A model generated the notes under the pieces. That model saw only the letters and a program-made list of their open reading frames with translations, was not told the origin of the DNA and ran no database searches. This document shows, piece after piece, positions 7,363-17,900 of a stretch of 64,000 bases of DNA (position 1 is the first letter of the stretch; each line of letters opens with the position of its first letter). The translations under genes and the position numbers were made by a program. The stretch spans positions 1-64,000 of the forward strand of contig NZ_JACHZR010000006.1 in NCBI RefSeq assembly GCF_014193695.1. Reading direction: 5' to 3'. Source of the DNA: Rhizobium sp. BK316. Its GTDB lineage: Bacteria > Pseudomonadota > Alphaproteobacteria > Rhizobiales > Rhizobiaceae.

Positions 7363-8182
7363 CGCCGAGCGCTTGGAGCGCCGCCTTGATGCCGGCGCAC
7401 TGGATATCGTCGCCGGCGCGGCTCAGATGCATTCCGTCGATGTGGTTGGCGGCGGCAAGATTCCCGGTGCTGTCCACCAGTTGCTCCTTCAGCCCGACGA
7501 ACTGGACTTGCGCGGGGCTGGTTGTCCACACATTCCGAACCTTCTGGTTTGCCATGTCAATCTTGGCATTCATGCCGGAATAATTGGCGCTGACATTGGC
7601 GCATAGAAGCGGCTCATCCACCGGCAGGATATCGCGGATCACCCATTTCCCGGTTGCTTGCGCGGCAAGCCCAGAATGCAGATAGGCCACGTTGTCGGTT
7701 ATGACTGAAGCCGAATAAGGAGCGTACCCAGTGAAATTCGAAAGCTCATTTATGCCGGATGCAAACACGACAGTGCCGGCTCTATGGACCAAGCCGCCCC
7801 GAGCCATTCTATTGATGCAGCGTCGTAGGCTTTCGCCACCGACACCGAACGTCTGAACAAACTGGCTGATCTTCCCATCTACCATATCCTGAACAGTCGA
7901 GTCGCCCCATATGCCGATCGTGCCATCAGGGCAATGTGCCATGAGGCGATCGTAGTAACCAAGTTCAACCGATGTAGGCTGCGTATCATTGGAGTAAAGG
8001 CTAAGCGGGAACGCCGGATAGTTTGCCCCTGTCGGCCATGTACCTGCCAGGCAGTCTATTCCGGTCGGGATAGTTGGATCAGTCGGCACACCTACAGGGA
8101 TAGCATCAACCGCATCTGCTATCGTCTGGAGAGACAGTGCCACGGCGCGAATGGAATCACCTATTGCCGTCATCAATTCCAT
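7355..8182 (-). CDS. Second SGNH-type hydrolase
   Basis: A 275-aa protein with block I IWGDST (Ser95), a central FASGINELS in the position of the Gly-Asn block (GINE instead of GxND), and block V DGMHLS with Asp249 and His252. These point to a virion-borne esterase for host surface polysaccharide. Its start overlaps the end of the tail-fibre gene by 10 bases, so it is probably translated with the fibre and may act with it as a receptor-modifying unit. It is only distantly like the SGNH protein at 2826-4004. Confidence 0.72.
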   Translation of the reverse strand: MELMTAIGDSIRAVALSLQTIADAVDAIPVGVPTDPTIPTGIDCLAGTWPTGANYPAFPLSLYSNDTQPTSVELGYYDRLMAHCPDGTIGIWGDSTVQDMVDGKISQFVQTFGVGGESLRRCINRMARGGLVHRAGTVVFASGINELSNFTGYAPYSASVITDNVAYLHSGLAAQATGKWVIRDILPVDEPLLCANVSANYSGMNAKIDMANQKVRNVWTTSPAQVQFVGLKEQLVDSTGNLAAANHIDGMHLSRAGDDIQCAGIKAALQALGVI

Positions 8183-9987
8183 CCATCAATTGGCGTTGAG
8201 AAGCGAAGAATTATCGGGTTTCCGGTTCCGAGCACTGATCCGGCAACCGGAGTAAGGCCGTCACGACCTGAAGCCGCAAAACTCAGATTTACGAGATTTG
8301 AGCCCCCAAGCCCCAAGACATAGATGCTTATTGCACCCGCCACCTGTATTGCCCCGACCCCGACAACCGGTCGGAAGCCGTTCCAGAAGGTATCGCAGAC
8401 GACACTTCCGTTGACGCCATTGAACCCCATTGTCATATCAAACGTCGTCCCGGTGACCGTCCCCGTCGCAAATGCCACCTCTACTTCCAGGTTGGCCCCG
8501 ACACGCCTAGATCGGCATTTGACATTCGTAGCCGTGCCTATCCCGTTGAATGTAGGCGTGTAGGATACCCACGGCGTCACAATGGGAGGAGGCGCAACGG
8601 CCCTTGTATAACTGACGCACCTCCATACGCCGGAACCTTCGAAAACGAAGACCGCCACATCGCCGGCAGCTGTTATGATATCTGCGCCCCCCGGCAGGAT
8701 GATATTGGCGTTGTTCGTCAAGGTGGCGGCATCATCGAATGCCAGCGTGACCGGGCTCGGCGTGCCGCTGATGGCGGTGATTATCGCGGTCCCGGTGACA
8801 TGGAAGAAGTTCCCACCATTGCCGAGCACCAGAGTAGCGGCCGATGCAATGGCTGTCCCCTCGCTCCATGCTTGGGCCGCTGTGAATGTGTTTACCGCAG
8901 ATGTGGTGATCGCTCCGATATTTGCCGCTGCCGCTGCCGGGTTTGCCACATCGGAGAGATTGTTGGCTGCAGCGAGGCGCGAGGTATCGGATGGATGAAC
9001 GTGATCAGCCCTCGCAAATCGCGTGGACACGCCAACAGCCCCCGTCCCGTCCATGACCGGCGTTGTGGACGAGGCCTGCGCGAGAACAAAGGCCGTTGAA
9101 GCAGCCTGCGTCGTATTCGTCCCTACGGAGGCCGTCGGCACAGTCGGTATGCCGGTCAATGCCGGCGAAACGCTCAAAACAACGGACCCGGTTCCAGTTG
9201 ATGTCGTCGTGCCGGTACCGCCCTGCGAAATGCTGAGTGCCGTCGTGAGCCCCGTCAGACTTGTGATATCGAAATTCACACCGGATGCCGCGGCGCCAAT
9301 GTTTGTTCTCGCACTCGATGGATTAGAAACATCCGACAGGTTATTGTTTTTGTTGAGTGCGTTGACAATACGACTGTCGTCGCCAGCCGCGACTGTATTC
9401 ACTCCAGTTCCGACCGGAAGGCGTGCATAGGCCACAGTTCCAGTCAATTGTCCGGCATCTATGCTCTTATTCGTCAGCGTCTGGGTGTCGGTCGTTCCAA
9501 CAATCGCGCCAGCCGGAAGCGCCTTGCCGGAATCGGATAGTAGTTTTCCGGTCGTGTTGGAAAAGATCGGGATATCGCCGGCTACGGAAGACGCGGGGCC
9601 AACGACATCACCCTGATTCGTGATCACGACCTGAGATGCCGCAGTAACGCGCCCCGTTGCATCGATCGTCACACGGGAGACATGGGTTCCGTCACCATAA
9701 GTCCCGGCCACGACGCCATTTGTGGCAAGGCCTATGCTGATATCCGCGCCGGGGCCGCCATCACTCACGTTGATCTGGCCCGCAGCCCCTGCGAGGCGTC
9801 GTGAATTGGGAAGACCGACCGTGACCTGGGCAACAACATAGGGCTGCGTAACGCCGAGCGACGAAAGAGAATTGATCGACGTCTGCTGCGTCACATATCC
9901 AGGCCCGGTGTTCTTATCGATCGCGATAAGTTCCGTGCCGTCGAGAGAAGCGGCTGGCGGCAGTTCGTTGATTTCAATGTTCGCCAT
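8173..9987 (-). CDS. Tail fibre protein
   Basis: A 604-aa, Thr/Ser/Ala/Gly-rich fibre. It contains repeat motifs common in phage fibres: SLTGLTTALSISQGGTG, two NLSDV.NP...A..NIGA repeats, TQTLTNKSIDAGQLTGT and RFARADHVHPSDTSR. The N-terminus (IEINELPPAASLDGTELIAI) is the usual virion-attachment start in this group. The C-terminal 120 residues are beta-rich and probably contact the receptor. Start ATG 9987 was chosen over an upstream extension because MANIEINE matches the family start. Confidence 0.85.
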   Translation of the reverse strand: MANIEINELPPAASLDGTELIAIDKNTGPGYVTQQTSINSLSSLGVTQPYVVAQVTVGLPNSRRLAGAAGQINVSDGGPGADISIGLATNGVVAGTYGDGTHVSRVTIDATGRVTAASQVVITNQGDVVGPASSVAGDIPIFSNTTGKLLSDSGKALPAGAIVGTTDTQTLTNKSIDAGQLTGTVAYARLPVGTGVNTVAAGDDSRIVNALNKNNNLSDVSNPSSARTNIGAAASGVNFDITSLTGLTTALSISQGGTGTTTSTGTGSVVLSVSPALTGIPTVPTASVGTNTTQAASTAFVLAQASSTTPVMDGTGAVGVSTRFARADHVHPSDTSRLAAANNLSDVANPAAAAANIGAITTSAVNTFTAAQAWSEGTAIASAATLVLGNGGNFFHVTGTAIITAISGTPSPVTLAFDDAATLTNNANIILPGGADIITAAGDVAVFVFEGSGVWRCVSYTRAVAPPPIVTPWVSYTPTFNGIGTATNVKCRSRRVGANLEVEVAFATGTVTGTTFDMTMGFNGVNGSVVCDTFWNGFRPVVGVGAIQVAGAISIYVLGLGGSNLVNLSFAASGRDGLTPVAGSVLGTGNPIILRFSTPIDGWN

Positions 9988-10396
9988 CGGCGGTCTCCGG
10001 CGCGAGAAGTTCGTCGGCGCGTGCGGGCGGCAGACATGAGGCGAGCATCCGCTGCAGTGTCGGCCACAGAGCATCATTGGATTGGAGGTACGGAGCGGAC
10101 TTGTAGATTTCCTGCAGTCGGATCGGCATTCTATCCATGGCGGCGCGGACGATGGCCGCTTCCTCGTCCGTCATCCGCAACCACGGAGTCATCTTGGAGA
10201 TGATGTAAAAATCCGGCGCGCCCGGTATGCCCGGTTCTGGATGTAGTGGCGCGTCCTTGATCTCTAGGCCGTTGCCGACTGAGACGGTCTTGCCTTCCTG
10301 CATCCCAGCGAGCGCAGCGCGATATTGCTCCGCCGAAATCGAAATGCCGCCATCGATCGGGTCTTCTGAGATAACGCCGTTAGCTGCATAGGGCAT
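9974..10396 (-). CDS. Hypothetical protein between fibre genes, possible fibre-assembly protein
   Basis: 140 aa, acidic. The central part (FYIISKMTPWLRMTDEEAAI) looks like a helical domain seen in fibre-adjacent proteins. It overlaps the fibre gene start by 14 bases and touches the end of the collar gene. Fibre assembly is a guess from position. Confidence 0.5.
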   Translation of the reverse strand: MPYAANGVISEDPIDGGISISAEQYRAALAGMQEGKTVSVGNGLEIKDAPLHPEPGIPGAPDFYIISKMTPWLRMTDEEAAIVRAAMDRMPIRLQEIYKSAPYLQSNDALWPTLQRMLASCLPPARADELLAPETADGEH

Positions 10397-11292
10397 TACT
10401 TGATCCTCATATAATAAGGCACAGCTTCGTTTTTCACACGCGTCTCAATACCCACGCGGGGTGTTCCGTTCGTTCCATCACTGACTGGGCCTCCCGTTGC
10501 AGCAAGGGCTGCTACGGTTGACCCGCCAACCAAAGCCGACCCGCCAGGGCCGCTTGTGATAAACCCAACTTGGCCTGACGGAGGGGCGTGTGCGTGTCCT
10601 TGGAATGCATCCATCTGGAGAGTACCGATCGGAAGGTTCGGTCGGGGGCTGCGGCCTTCCGTGTTCCATAAATTGATCGTCTGGCCGTTCATTGGGCTAC
10701 CGGCTAACGAGACGACCGCCGTCGCAATCACCAGAGGCGCCGACCCGCTCACAGTTTCGCTCGTCAGAACGCCCGTATTGTAGGCATCCGCCGCGGTGAG
10801 CTTGACATAGCGATAGCCTTTGGTTGTCGGCGGTTCCGTGGCGCCTTTATGGGTCATGATCGGGAACGGGACACCGATTGGCATAGCCCACCATGGGTCA
10901 TTCGTTTCCTGAACCACGTCGGTGCCGTTAAGTACGAAGAACAGCGCATCTCCTTGAGAAATGGCCACTGTCGCGCCACCGACTGCCGAAGTCTTCAGCG
11001 TGACGGTGAAGGCCCCTGTCGTTCCGTTGCGGACAAAGTAGGTTCGACCAATCTGCGGGAAGATGACGTTGACATTAGCGGACAGGGTACCGCTCAGGTC
11101 GATGAAATTGTTCTGCGACTGGGTGGTGGTGAGGGTGACATCGGCGCCAGCGAGCGGCAACGACAGGACACGCCCCATCGCGTTGTCCACGATGGAGAAG
11201 ACGTTATTGTTTAAATTGTCTCCCCACGTCCCATTATCCTCGCCCGTCACCTGCAATTCCAGGTGAAGGTTTGGGCTGAATGTAGATGCCAC
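10396..11292 (-). CDS. Tail collar/fibre protein
   Basis: 298 aa, starting at GTG 11292. The N-terminus (NLHLELQVTGEDNGTWGDNL) is a common phage fibre start. The C-terminal part has the collar-type signature GTLQMDAFQGHAH, a Gly-rich loop and GTPRVGIETRVKNEAVPYY, the pattern of tail-collar/receptor-binding tips. It sits directly after the mobile HNH gene and its terminator, so it needs read-through or its own promoter. Confidence 0.8.
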   Translation of the reverse strand: MASTFSPNLHLELQVTGEDNGTWGDNLNNNVFSIVDNAMGRVLSLPLAGADVTLTTTQSQNNFIDLSGTLSANVNVIFPQIGRTYFVRNGTTGAFTVTLKTSAVGGATVAISQGDALFFVLNGTDVVQETNDPWWAMPIGVPFPIMTHKGATEPPTTKGYRYVKLTAADAYNTGVLTSETVSGSAPLVIATAVVSLAGSPMNGQTINLWNTEGRSPRPNLPIGTLQMDAFQGHAHAPPSGQVGFITSGPGGSALVGGSTVAALAATGGPVSDGTNGTPRVGIETRVKNEAVPYYMRIK

Positions 11293-11309
11293 TGGCCGGC
11301 CCTTTCATG

Positions 11310-11335
11310 AAAAAGGCGCCTCTTTCGGGGCGCCT
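11310..11335 (-). terminator. Rho-independent terminator behind the HNH gene
   Basis: On the minus strand a 7-bp GC-rich stem (AGGCGCC/GGCGCCT, 11335-11314) with an 8-base loop CCGAAAGA is followed by a run of five U. It stands 31 bases downstream of the HNH stop and upstream of the collar gene. The terminator would cut the leftward late transcript here. Confidence 0.75.
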
Positions 11336-11365
11336 GTAGGTCGTATAAAAATGGTATAGAGATGG

Positions 11366-11950
11366 TCAGCCAAGCCAAGCCCATCTCTTGCCGCTCTGGA
11401 CGCGACTGATAACTGACTGGTCAACGCCAAATCGTTGTGCGATTTCCGCTTGCTTGGCTTTGCCGCACAAGGATCGAATCGTCTCCACGGCAGCCTCAGT
11501 TAACTTTGCATTTCCATGTTTGGTGCCGCGAGCACGCGTCCCGTGGATTAGTTGATCAGCCTTATTCTCTGTTGGTGTCTTCCAAGACAGGTGACGTTTA
11601 GTGGCGCACCCGAGATGACCTTTGCCGCATGAGTGAGCGGCTTCATGCGTTATAGATGGCGCCGGACCGCAGATTTTTTCACAGACAAAGCGGCTGACTA
11701 AAGCCGACTTTCCATCGATTCTAACCAATCCATAACCGGTCGATACGCGACCGAAGGGCCAAATGAGGCATTCGTCGCCATTATACGAAAGAACGACATC
11801 ATAAAGATACTTCTCTGGATCTCCAGGTGTGGTTTTACTGATATGCGGGTCACCGTATTTTCTCAGGCGTTGCCAATGCTTATTGCATAACCCGCGACCG
11901 TAATGTGGCTTGCCGCAATCAGGAATCGAGCATAAACGAGATTTAGCCAT
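11366..11950 (-). CDS. HNH homing-type endonuclease with HTH tail (copy 1)
   Basis: 194 aa in three parts. There is an N-terminal zinc-finger-like region (CSIPDCGK...GLCNKHW), a central HNH_3-like core (HEAAHSCGKGHLGCATKRHL then WKTPTENKADQL) and a C-terminal helix-turn-helix (AEIAQRFGVDQSVISRVQSG). It is clearly homologous along its whole length to the protein at 58780-59406. It interrupts the structural block and has its own terminator, as expected for a free-standing homing endonuclease gene. Start ATG 11950. Confidence 0.85.
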   Translation of the reverse strand: MAKSRLCSIPDCGKPHYGRGLCNKHWQRLRKYGDPHISKTTPGDPEKYLYDVVLSYNGDECLIWPFGRVSTGYGLVRIDGKSALVSRFVCEKICGPAPSITHEAAHSCGKGHLGCATKRHLSWKTPTENKADQLIHGTRARGTKHGNAKLTEAAVETIRSLCGKAKQAEIAQRFGVDQSVISRVQSGKRWAWLG

Positions 11951-12031
11951 TCTTCGAACCTCCTATGTTCGGGCTTGGTTAGAGCGCGTCGTGGGATTGC
12001 CGTCCCCGGCGCGTTCGCATTTGTATTACAT

Positions 12032-14977
12032 CTACTGGCGGTTGTCACCGCTCTGCTTCTGGCTCTGCGCCGCCGAGAATGCCGACAGGTTCCGAAGCCT
12101 CGCCGCTAGCGTCAGCGCCGATCCTGTATCGGGCCGTTTCGGAGCCTTCATCAGGAGGGCTTTCGCCAGATCAGGATTCAGCATCGCGTCTCGAATGAGA
12201 TCCTCAATGTTGCGGATACCTGCCTCGCGCATAGAACCGAGAACATGGCTACCGACAACGCCAGCAGCCAAGCCCACCGGTCCAGTCGTCAGGAAGCCGG
12301 CACCACCGCCAACGATATGCGTGACGATCTTCGACAGAAGCGATTCCTTCATGCTGTGCGCAGCAATGGCCGCCGTGTCCTGGGCGGTGTTCGAGCCGCC
12401 AGGTAGTTTCGAGCTTGCGATCGACCGGTTGGCCCGTTTCAAATCCTGGGCGATGGCCCGCATCGTGTTCAATTCTTCATCGCTGAAGACCTGGCGCAGT
12501 GCGGTGAAGTTCTTGCCGAGGAAGGTCTGGAACTGGTCGGACTTGATGAGATTCCGGCCCGATGTGCCGGCTTCTGTATTGGAGATCAGCCGGTTTTCCA
12601 TATGCTCGACGATAGCTTTCCGAAGGCCGGCCATTGCATCGGGATCAGCCGCCGCAGCCTTGGCAAGCGCCTTCATCTGGGCCACGGCGTCGCTGCGGTT
12701 GAAGATGGCGCCAATGGTCTTGACGACATCGGAGGGATCATCGACCTTGAGCAACTTTCCGGCGGCGGACTTCTGGTAGGAATCAAGCGCGGCTTTTCGG
12801 TCGGCTGCGGTCTGGGCAAGATGCTCTCCAGCCTTCGCTGCAGTCTCGAACTTCGCCATAGTACCGGGCGCTGCTTCCTCAAGAGCATGGAGAGCAGGAC
12901 CATGAGCCTTCTTCCATGCATCGAGAGCCTTAGGCGTGATGACGCCGTTCTCTGCCTTGTCCCGGAGGGATTGTGCCGCCATGTTGCGGATCGCATCGAC
13001 GGACTCGGCGCTGTTGCCAGCGGCCTTCAGGGTAGAGCGAACCGTGTCCGCACCGGCATTCCCGGCCTTCCAGATGGAAGACGTGACGCCAGCAGAGGGC
13101 ATCGTGTAGGGTTGCGTGTTGCCGGGACGCTGTAGGATTTGCGAGACAGGCTTTGCGCCATAGGTCTGCTTGCGCTCGGCGGTGGCAGCAGTGGCAGTCT
13201 TCAGGCGGCCGGCGGCTTCTTCGTCGAGGAACGGTTGTCCAGACAGATCCTCGCCGCCCGCATCATGACCAGGTCGGCTTCTTGCTTGGCTTTCTGTTCC
13301 AGATGGGCGAGAAAAGGAAGCTTGTCCGCTTCCGGCATTCCTTCCATCCCCTGTTCCAGAAGCCTCCAAGGCTCTTTCATCGTACCACTTTTGCCTCTCA
13401 GCAGCGATACGCGCCATCATCGCGTCTTCTGGCTGCAACGCCCCTGTAACCACGGCCTGCTGCTCTTGCGCGGCCTTCTGGGCGATGCTGTCAGATATAG
13501 CGTCCTCAATCGCTCCGCGCAATTGGGTGAGCCGTGCATAAGCTGGCTGATTTGCCTGTAATGGTGAACGCACATCCCGCATGGCCTGCGAAACCGCGCT
13601 GCGCAGGTTGATCAGCCGCTGAAATGGCAGCGTTTGCCCGTATCCCTCGATCACGCTGGCAATGTTCTTCTCGATCGGAGCAAGACCGAGTTCGCCTTCC
13701 GGCCCAAGATCGCGATAGATGCGGCTTGCGGCCTGCTTGATGGGAGAGGCCACCGTTACGAGATTGCCTTCGGGGTCTACGGCCTTCCACAGCGACCGTT
13801 CCTGATTGCGGACATCATCTAGGCGGTTCTGGATGGCAGTTCGTGCCTGCTCCCCAAGGGTTGCCGCATCTCCGCCGCCAAGACCAGAGGCCGCATTCTT
13901 GGCCTGCGTCTCTGCGGCCTCGTGAAGGGCCTGTGTCGATTTGTCGAGATCATCCAACTGGCTGCGGAAGAAACTGCTGACCGCCTCCGGATGGCCGGCT
14001 GCCTGTATGTCGGAAAGCGCATCAAGGCGTGCGGCGTTCTGTTCGCCTCGGATCTGCTGGAACGTCTCCGGGTTCTTGGCCGCGACGGCGCGCTCCAGCG
14101 TTCCGAGACCAGGATCGCCGGTCAACTGGAACGTGGTTGGCTCGGACCCTGCAACGAGATTGCGCGGCTGCTTGTCGATGGAGGCAATCACGTCTTCAGG
14201 ATTGGACGCAGCATCCCGCAGCGCCTGCCCCGCTAGGCGTTCCCGGCCGCCTTCGGTAAGAGGCGCGACATAATCCCTTGCCCCCCTCGCCGCAGATTTA
14301 ACCACCCCTGGAACTGCCGTGACGGCCTCACCCGTCAACCCGCCGACCAGACCGCCCACGAGCGATGCCAGCGGCTTGTATTTCTCGGGAACGACTTCAG
14401 CCGCTGTCTGCGATCCAGCACCGGACAGGCCACCGACAACAGCCCCGCGTGCGATATTGGCAGCCGTGCCAGCCTTACCGAAGAGGCCGCCAGGAACGGC
14501 CATGGTGACCGCGCCCTCGCCCGTCATGCGCGCGACACGCTCTTGCGGATTCTTGGGCTCCGGCAACTGGTCGACATGCGAAAGGCGTCGGATATCATCA
14601 CCAGTCGTCGGGATATACGGTTCCGGCTTCGGCTCTTCGCCATCGATCAGACCCAGCGTGCGGCCCAGAGCATGGAACGTGTTTTCCCCCGTCACCGGGT
14701 TGGAAAACGTCAGCGTGTCCATGGTGCCCTTTTCGAGCAGATCGGAAATGCCTCCGATGGCGTTCGGGATACCGCTGAGGAGTCCGAGACCGGCCTGTTT
14801 CGCCAGACTTCCTGCGGTTGGCCGCGTGACGTGGGGCTGGTCTACAGAATGGCCCGTATTCCCCTCTGGTTGCCCCATAGGACGCAAGGACGAGATATCC
14901 AGCCCATGAGACCCGCCAGAGGGAGACGCAGCGCTGTGGCCTCCCAGAGGCGTCAGAGAGGATGTATCCAAATCCAT
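12032..14977 (-). CDS. Large internal virion (DNA ejection) protein
   Basis: About 981 aa, Ala/Gly-rich and mostly helical. Between residues 60 and 230 there are several amphipathic or weakly hydrophobic segments (e.g. GLLSGIPNAIGGISDLL, VPGGLFGKAGTAANIA, LVGGLVGGLTGEAVTAVPG), and more near the C-terminus. This is the character of P22/T7-type ejection proteins that leave the capsid and form a channel in the host envelope. ATG 14977 overlaps the stop of the upstream ejection protein (TGATG). No catalytic motif seen. Confidence 0.7.
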   Translation of the reverse strand: MDLDTSSLTPLGGHSAASPSGGSHGLDISSLRPMGQPEGNTGHSVDQPHVTRPTAGSLAKQAGLGLLSGIPNAIGGISDLLEKGTMDTLTFSNPVTGENTFHALGRTLGLIDGEEPKPEPYIPTTGDDIRRLSHVDQLPEPKNPQERVARMTGEGAVTMAVPGGLFGKAGTAANIARGAVVGGLSGAGSQTAAEVVPEKYKPLASLVGGLVGGLTGEAVTAVPGVVKSAARGARDYVAPLTEGGRERLAGQALRDAASNPEDVIASIDKQPRNLVAGSEPTTFQLTGDPGLGTLERAVAAKNPETFQQIRGEQNAARLDALSDIQAAGHPEAVSSFFRSQLDDLDKSTQALHEAAETQAKNAASGLGGGDAATLGEQARTAIQNRLDDVRNQERSLWKAVDPEGNLVTVASPIKQAASRIYRDLGPEGELGLAPIEKNIASVIEGYGQTLPFQRLINLRSAVSQAMRDVRSPLQANQPAYARLTQLRGAIEDAISDSIAQKAAQEQQAVVTGALQPEDAMMARIAAERQKWYDERALEASGTGDGRNAGSGQASFSRPSGTESQARSRPGHDAGGEDLSGQPFLDEEAAGRLKTATAATAERKQTYGAKPVSQILQRPGNTQPYTMPSAGVTSSIWKAGNAGADTVRSTLKAAGNSAESVDAIRNMAAQSLRDKAENGVITPKALDAWKKAHGPALHALEEAAPGTMAKFETAAKAGEHLAQTAADRKAALDSYQKSAAGKLLKVDDPSDVVKTIGAIFNRSDAVAQMKALAKAAAADPDAMAGLRKAIVEHMENRLISNTEAGTSGRNLIKSDQFQTFLGKNFTALRQVFSDEELNTMRAIAQDLKRANRSIASSKLPGGSNTAQDTAAIAAHSMKESLLSKIVTHIVGGGAGFLTTGPVGLAAGVVGSHVLGSMREAGIRNIEDLIRDAMLNPDLAKALLMKAPKRPDTGSALTLAARLRNLSAFSAAQSQKQSGDNRQ

Positions 14978-17900
14978 CACTTCACCATCAGCTGGCCATT
15001 GACGTTGAACATCGTGCCCTTCGGCGCATTATCGATGTCGGCTTGAGATGTCGGAACCACCGCAAGGCTAAGGAGCGCTGCGTTGGCATATTTTTCCGGC
15101 GGATTGACTTTATTGAAATAATCATCCGCCCCAAGGATGGAGCCGCCGCTCTTGGCCGTCCAGTCCTGAAGGAACCGGTAGTAATCGAGCTTGCGCTGGT
15201 TGGCAGCCTCGATGCCAGCAATGATGCGCTGCGCACCTTCCTTGGAATTGTAGCCGCCGGGAACGGCAGACACGGCCTGATCCACAACCGAGGCCGCTTC
15301 GTTGGAGCCCAGCGTCTTGCTGAGATCGAAACCGAGACGGGTGGACAGCTTGTTCAGGTCTTCGCCAGCGGCAACGGCCGTCGCATCGATCGGTGGCTCA
15401 ATGCCTAGCCCCTGAAACGCCGTGTTGATGGTCTTCGCCCACTGAACACGGCGCTGGAACCCAGTTCCCGGTGTCGTCCATGCGGAATTGTCGATGGTCG
15501 CCAGATCGTGCTTCATCTCCTCGAGCTGCGTCTGCGCGCTGGCGGCACCTTGGTATTCGGCGCGAGCCTGCTTCAGACCATCGATCGCTTCCTGCTTTGC
15601 GATGTCCTGCCCTGCTGGCGAGAACAGGCGCCCATCCATCGGGACCGTCTGCGGCGCACGGGTGACAAACTCCTGCGGCCCTGCAACGGGCTGCGTGGGC
15701 GCCGCGGTCACCGGAGCCTGTTGTGGCACGCGATTGCCCTTGGTGGGCTCCTGTGGGGCATTCTGAGGCTGCTGGTTGCCGGATGCCACTGATGCACCGA
15801 TAGCCTCATTGCTGGTCGCTTCCGGCGGCAACCCGTTCTTCTGGATATCTCCCCAGGTGGTGAGCTTCGGCGGCGCGTTCGGGTCCGTCATGTCGCGGAT
15901 GATGATACCGGCCGGCGTGATCGTCTGCTGATAGCGCTTGGTCTGGTTCTCCAGTTCCAGATTGGCGGTATTGGCGGTGGTCTGCGCTATATCGGCAGCA
16001 TTCTTCTGGGCTTCAAGAGCAAGCTGGCGCCCTGCGATATCGACACGCTGGCCTTCCAGCCCGAGCTGCCCCCTGCGGGTGGCGATTTCGGATTCGGCCT
16101 GCGCCTTCTCGCGGTTGATCTTCTGGGCTTCGCGCCAGGATTCAACGCCCTTGAGGCCACCCGTCCCGACATTGGTTGCGAAGTTCGGGCTGGTTCCCGC
16201 CATCATCCCGAGACCAGCCGATAGAAGCGCCATGCGCTGGTCATTGGACAGGTGGAAGCCCTTACCGCTGAACAGATCGCCAAGGCTCGTAGAACCCTCT
16301 TCATTGGAGGCCGGAGGAATCACACCAGAGGCATCAGCGAATGTCCTTGTGGGCACCGTGGAGCCTGTCGCGCTGGTATCGACGCTCGAATCACTGGGGG
16401 CGCCGTTGAACTTGTTCGTCCAGAGTCCGGCAAACTGGCCAGCGGTCATGCCGGCCTTACCACCGTTTTGAACCACCGCAGCGCGACCAACGATGTCGGT
16501 TGCCGGCGCATCGGGATGCGTGAGAAGGTTCAACGCTCCGGATGCGCCCTGCTGGTGGGCGAGATAGAGCTCGCCAGCAGACGGATCTCGACCAAGTCCA
16601 TTCTTGAGGAAGCGATAGTTATCCTGCGCCAGACGCGCTGCGGCATTGGCGGATGCCATCGGGTCGAACGGGTTCTTGAGCCCATACTGCCCCGCCGTCG
16701 CATTGGTGAACTGGAACATGCCGCGCGACACGCCATTATTGGCGTTCGGGTTATAGGTGCTCTCCAGATAGGCCGTGCGATTGAGATACCCCTCCGGCAG
16801 ACCAAACTCGGAATTGATCTTGTTGAGTGGTGCGGTCCACTTGTTGCCCTTCGCGGGTTCGGGGGCGGCAGCATTGTCATTCTGCGGCACGACACCGGCA
16901 ACCGGATAGCTCTTCTTTGCCACTTCAACGGGTGGGGGAAGCGCAGGAGCTGCTTCCGGTGCCCCGGCGGCTGCGGTCGGTGCGAACGCATTCCAATCTG
17001 CAGGAGCGGTCTGAGCTGGCGGCAGAATGCCTTCGTTCAACTGCTGCCCGACAAGGCCCTTCTGTAGATCCTTCGGGGTCGTGGCGACGGGTTCCGAGGC
17101 AAAGCGGCTCGGATCGAAAGCAACTGGCGCAGGCGCGGCGTTTCCTGCATCGAATGCAGCGATGCCCGGAGGGACAGGATCGGGAGCGACCAGATAGGGA
17201 TCTACATAGCCTCCGGGAGCATAGCCGCGCACAGCCCCGCCGTCTGCGAAGCCAAAGAGATGCCCAAGCGTCGAGAAAACACCACCGTTCGCTTCAGGTG
17301 CCGGCACTGGCGGCGTGGGAGCGGCGGCAGGCGCTGCGCCGAGGCCAGCGATAATCCCGTTGGGATATTTCTCCTGAATGCTAGACGAAGCAGCCTTGAT
17401 GCCCTGCTGCAGCATCTGGTCGCCCTGGTCCGGCTGATGCGATCCGCCCGAAGGTGCCTGCGGCAATGTGGATCGACCCGGCGAAATGCCGGCCGTTGCT
17501 ACCTGCGGCACATATCCCATGCCGCCGTTGTCATTGGCACCGGGAGGATTGTTGTTGTTGGCCGCCATGATGCCGGATGGGCTGGTATAGGGGATGATGC
17601 CGCCCTGTGCGAAGTGACCGCGCTCGGCTGCTTTGTCCGTTGCAGTCTTGTACTCGACGGTCTTGTAGCCATGGCTTTCACCAACGGCATCCGGGTTCCG
17701 CTTCTCGACTTCCTGCGCCATGAGGCCGATCCGTTCTGTCGGATCATCCTTGTACCGGAAGCGATAGATGTTCTGCCCATCAAAGGTTTTGCCGATCGGG
17801 ACAACGCCTTCTTTGAGTCGGCGGTCGGAGAACAGCGATGCAAGCGACAGGACGCCACCAAGCACGGCACTCCCGGTGTTACCACTTGGCTGCGTGGTGG

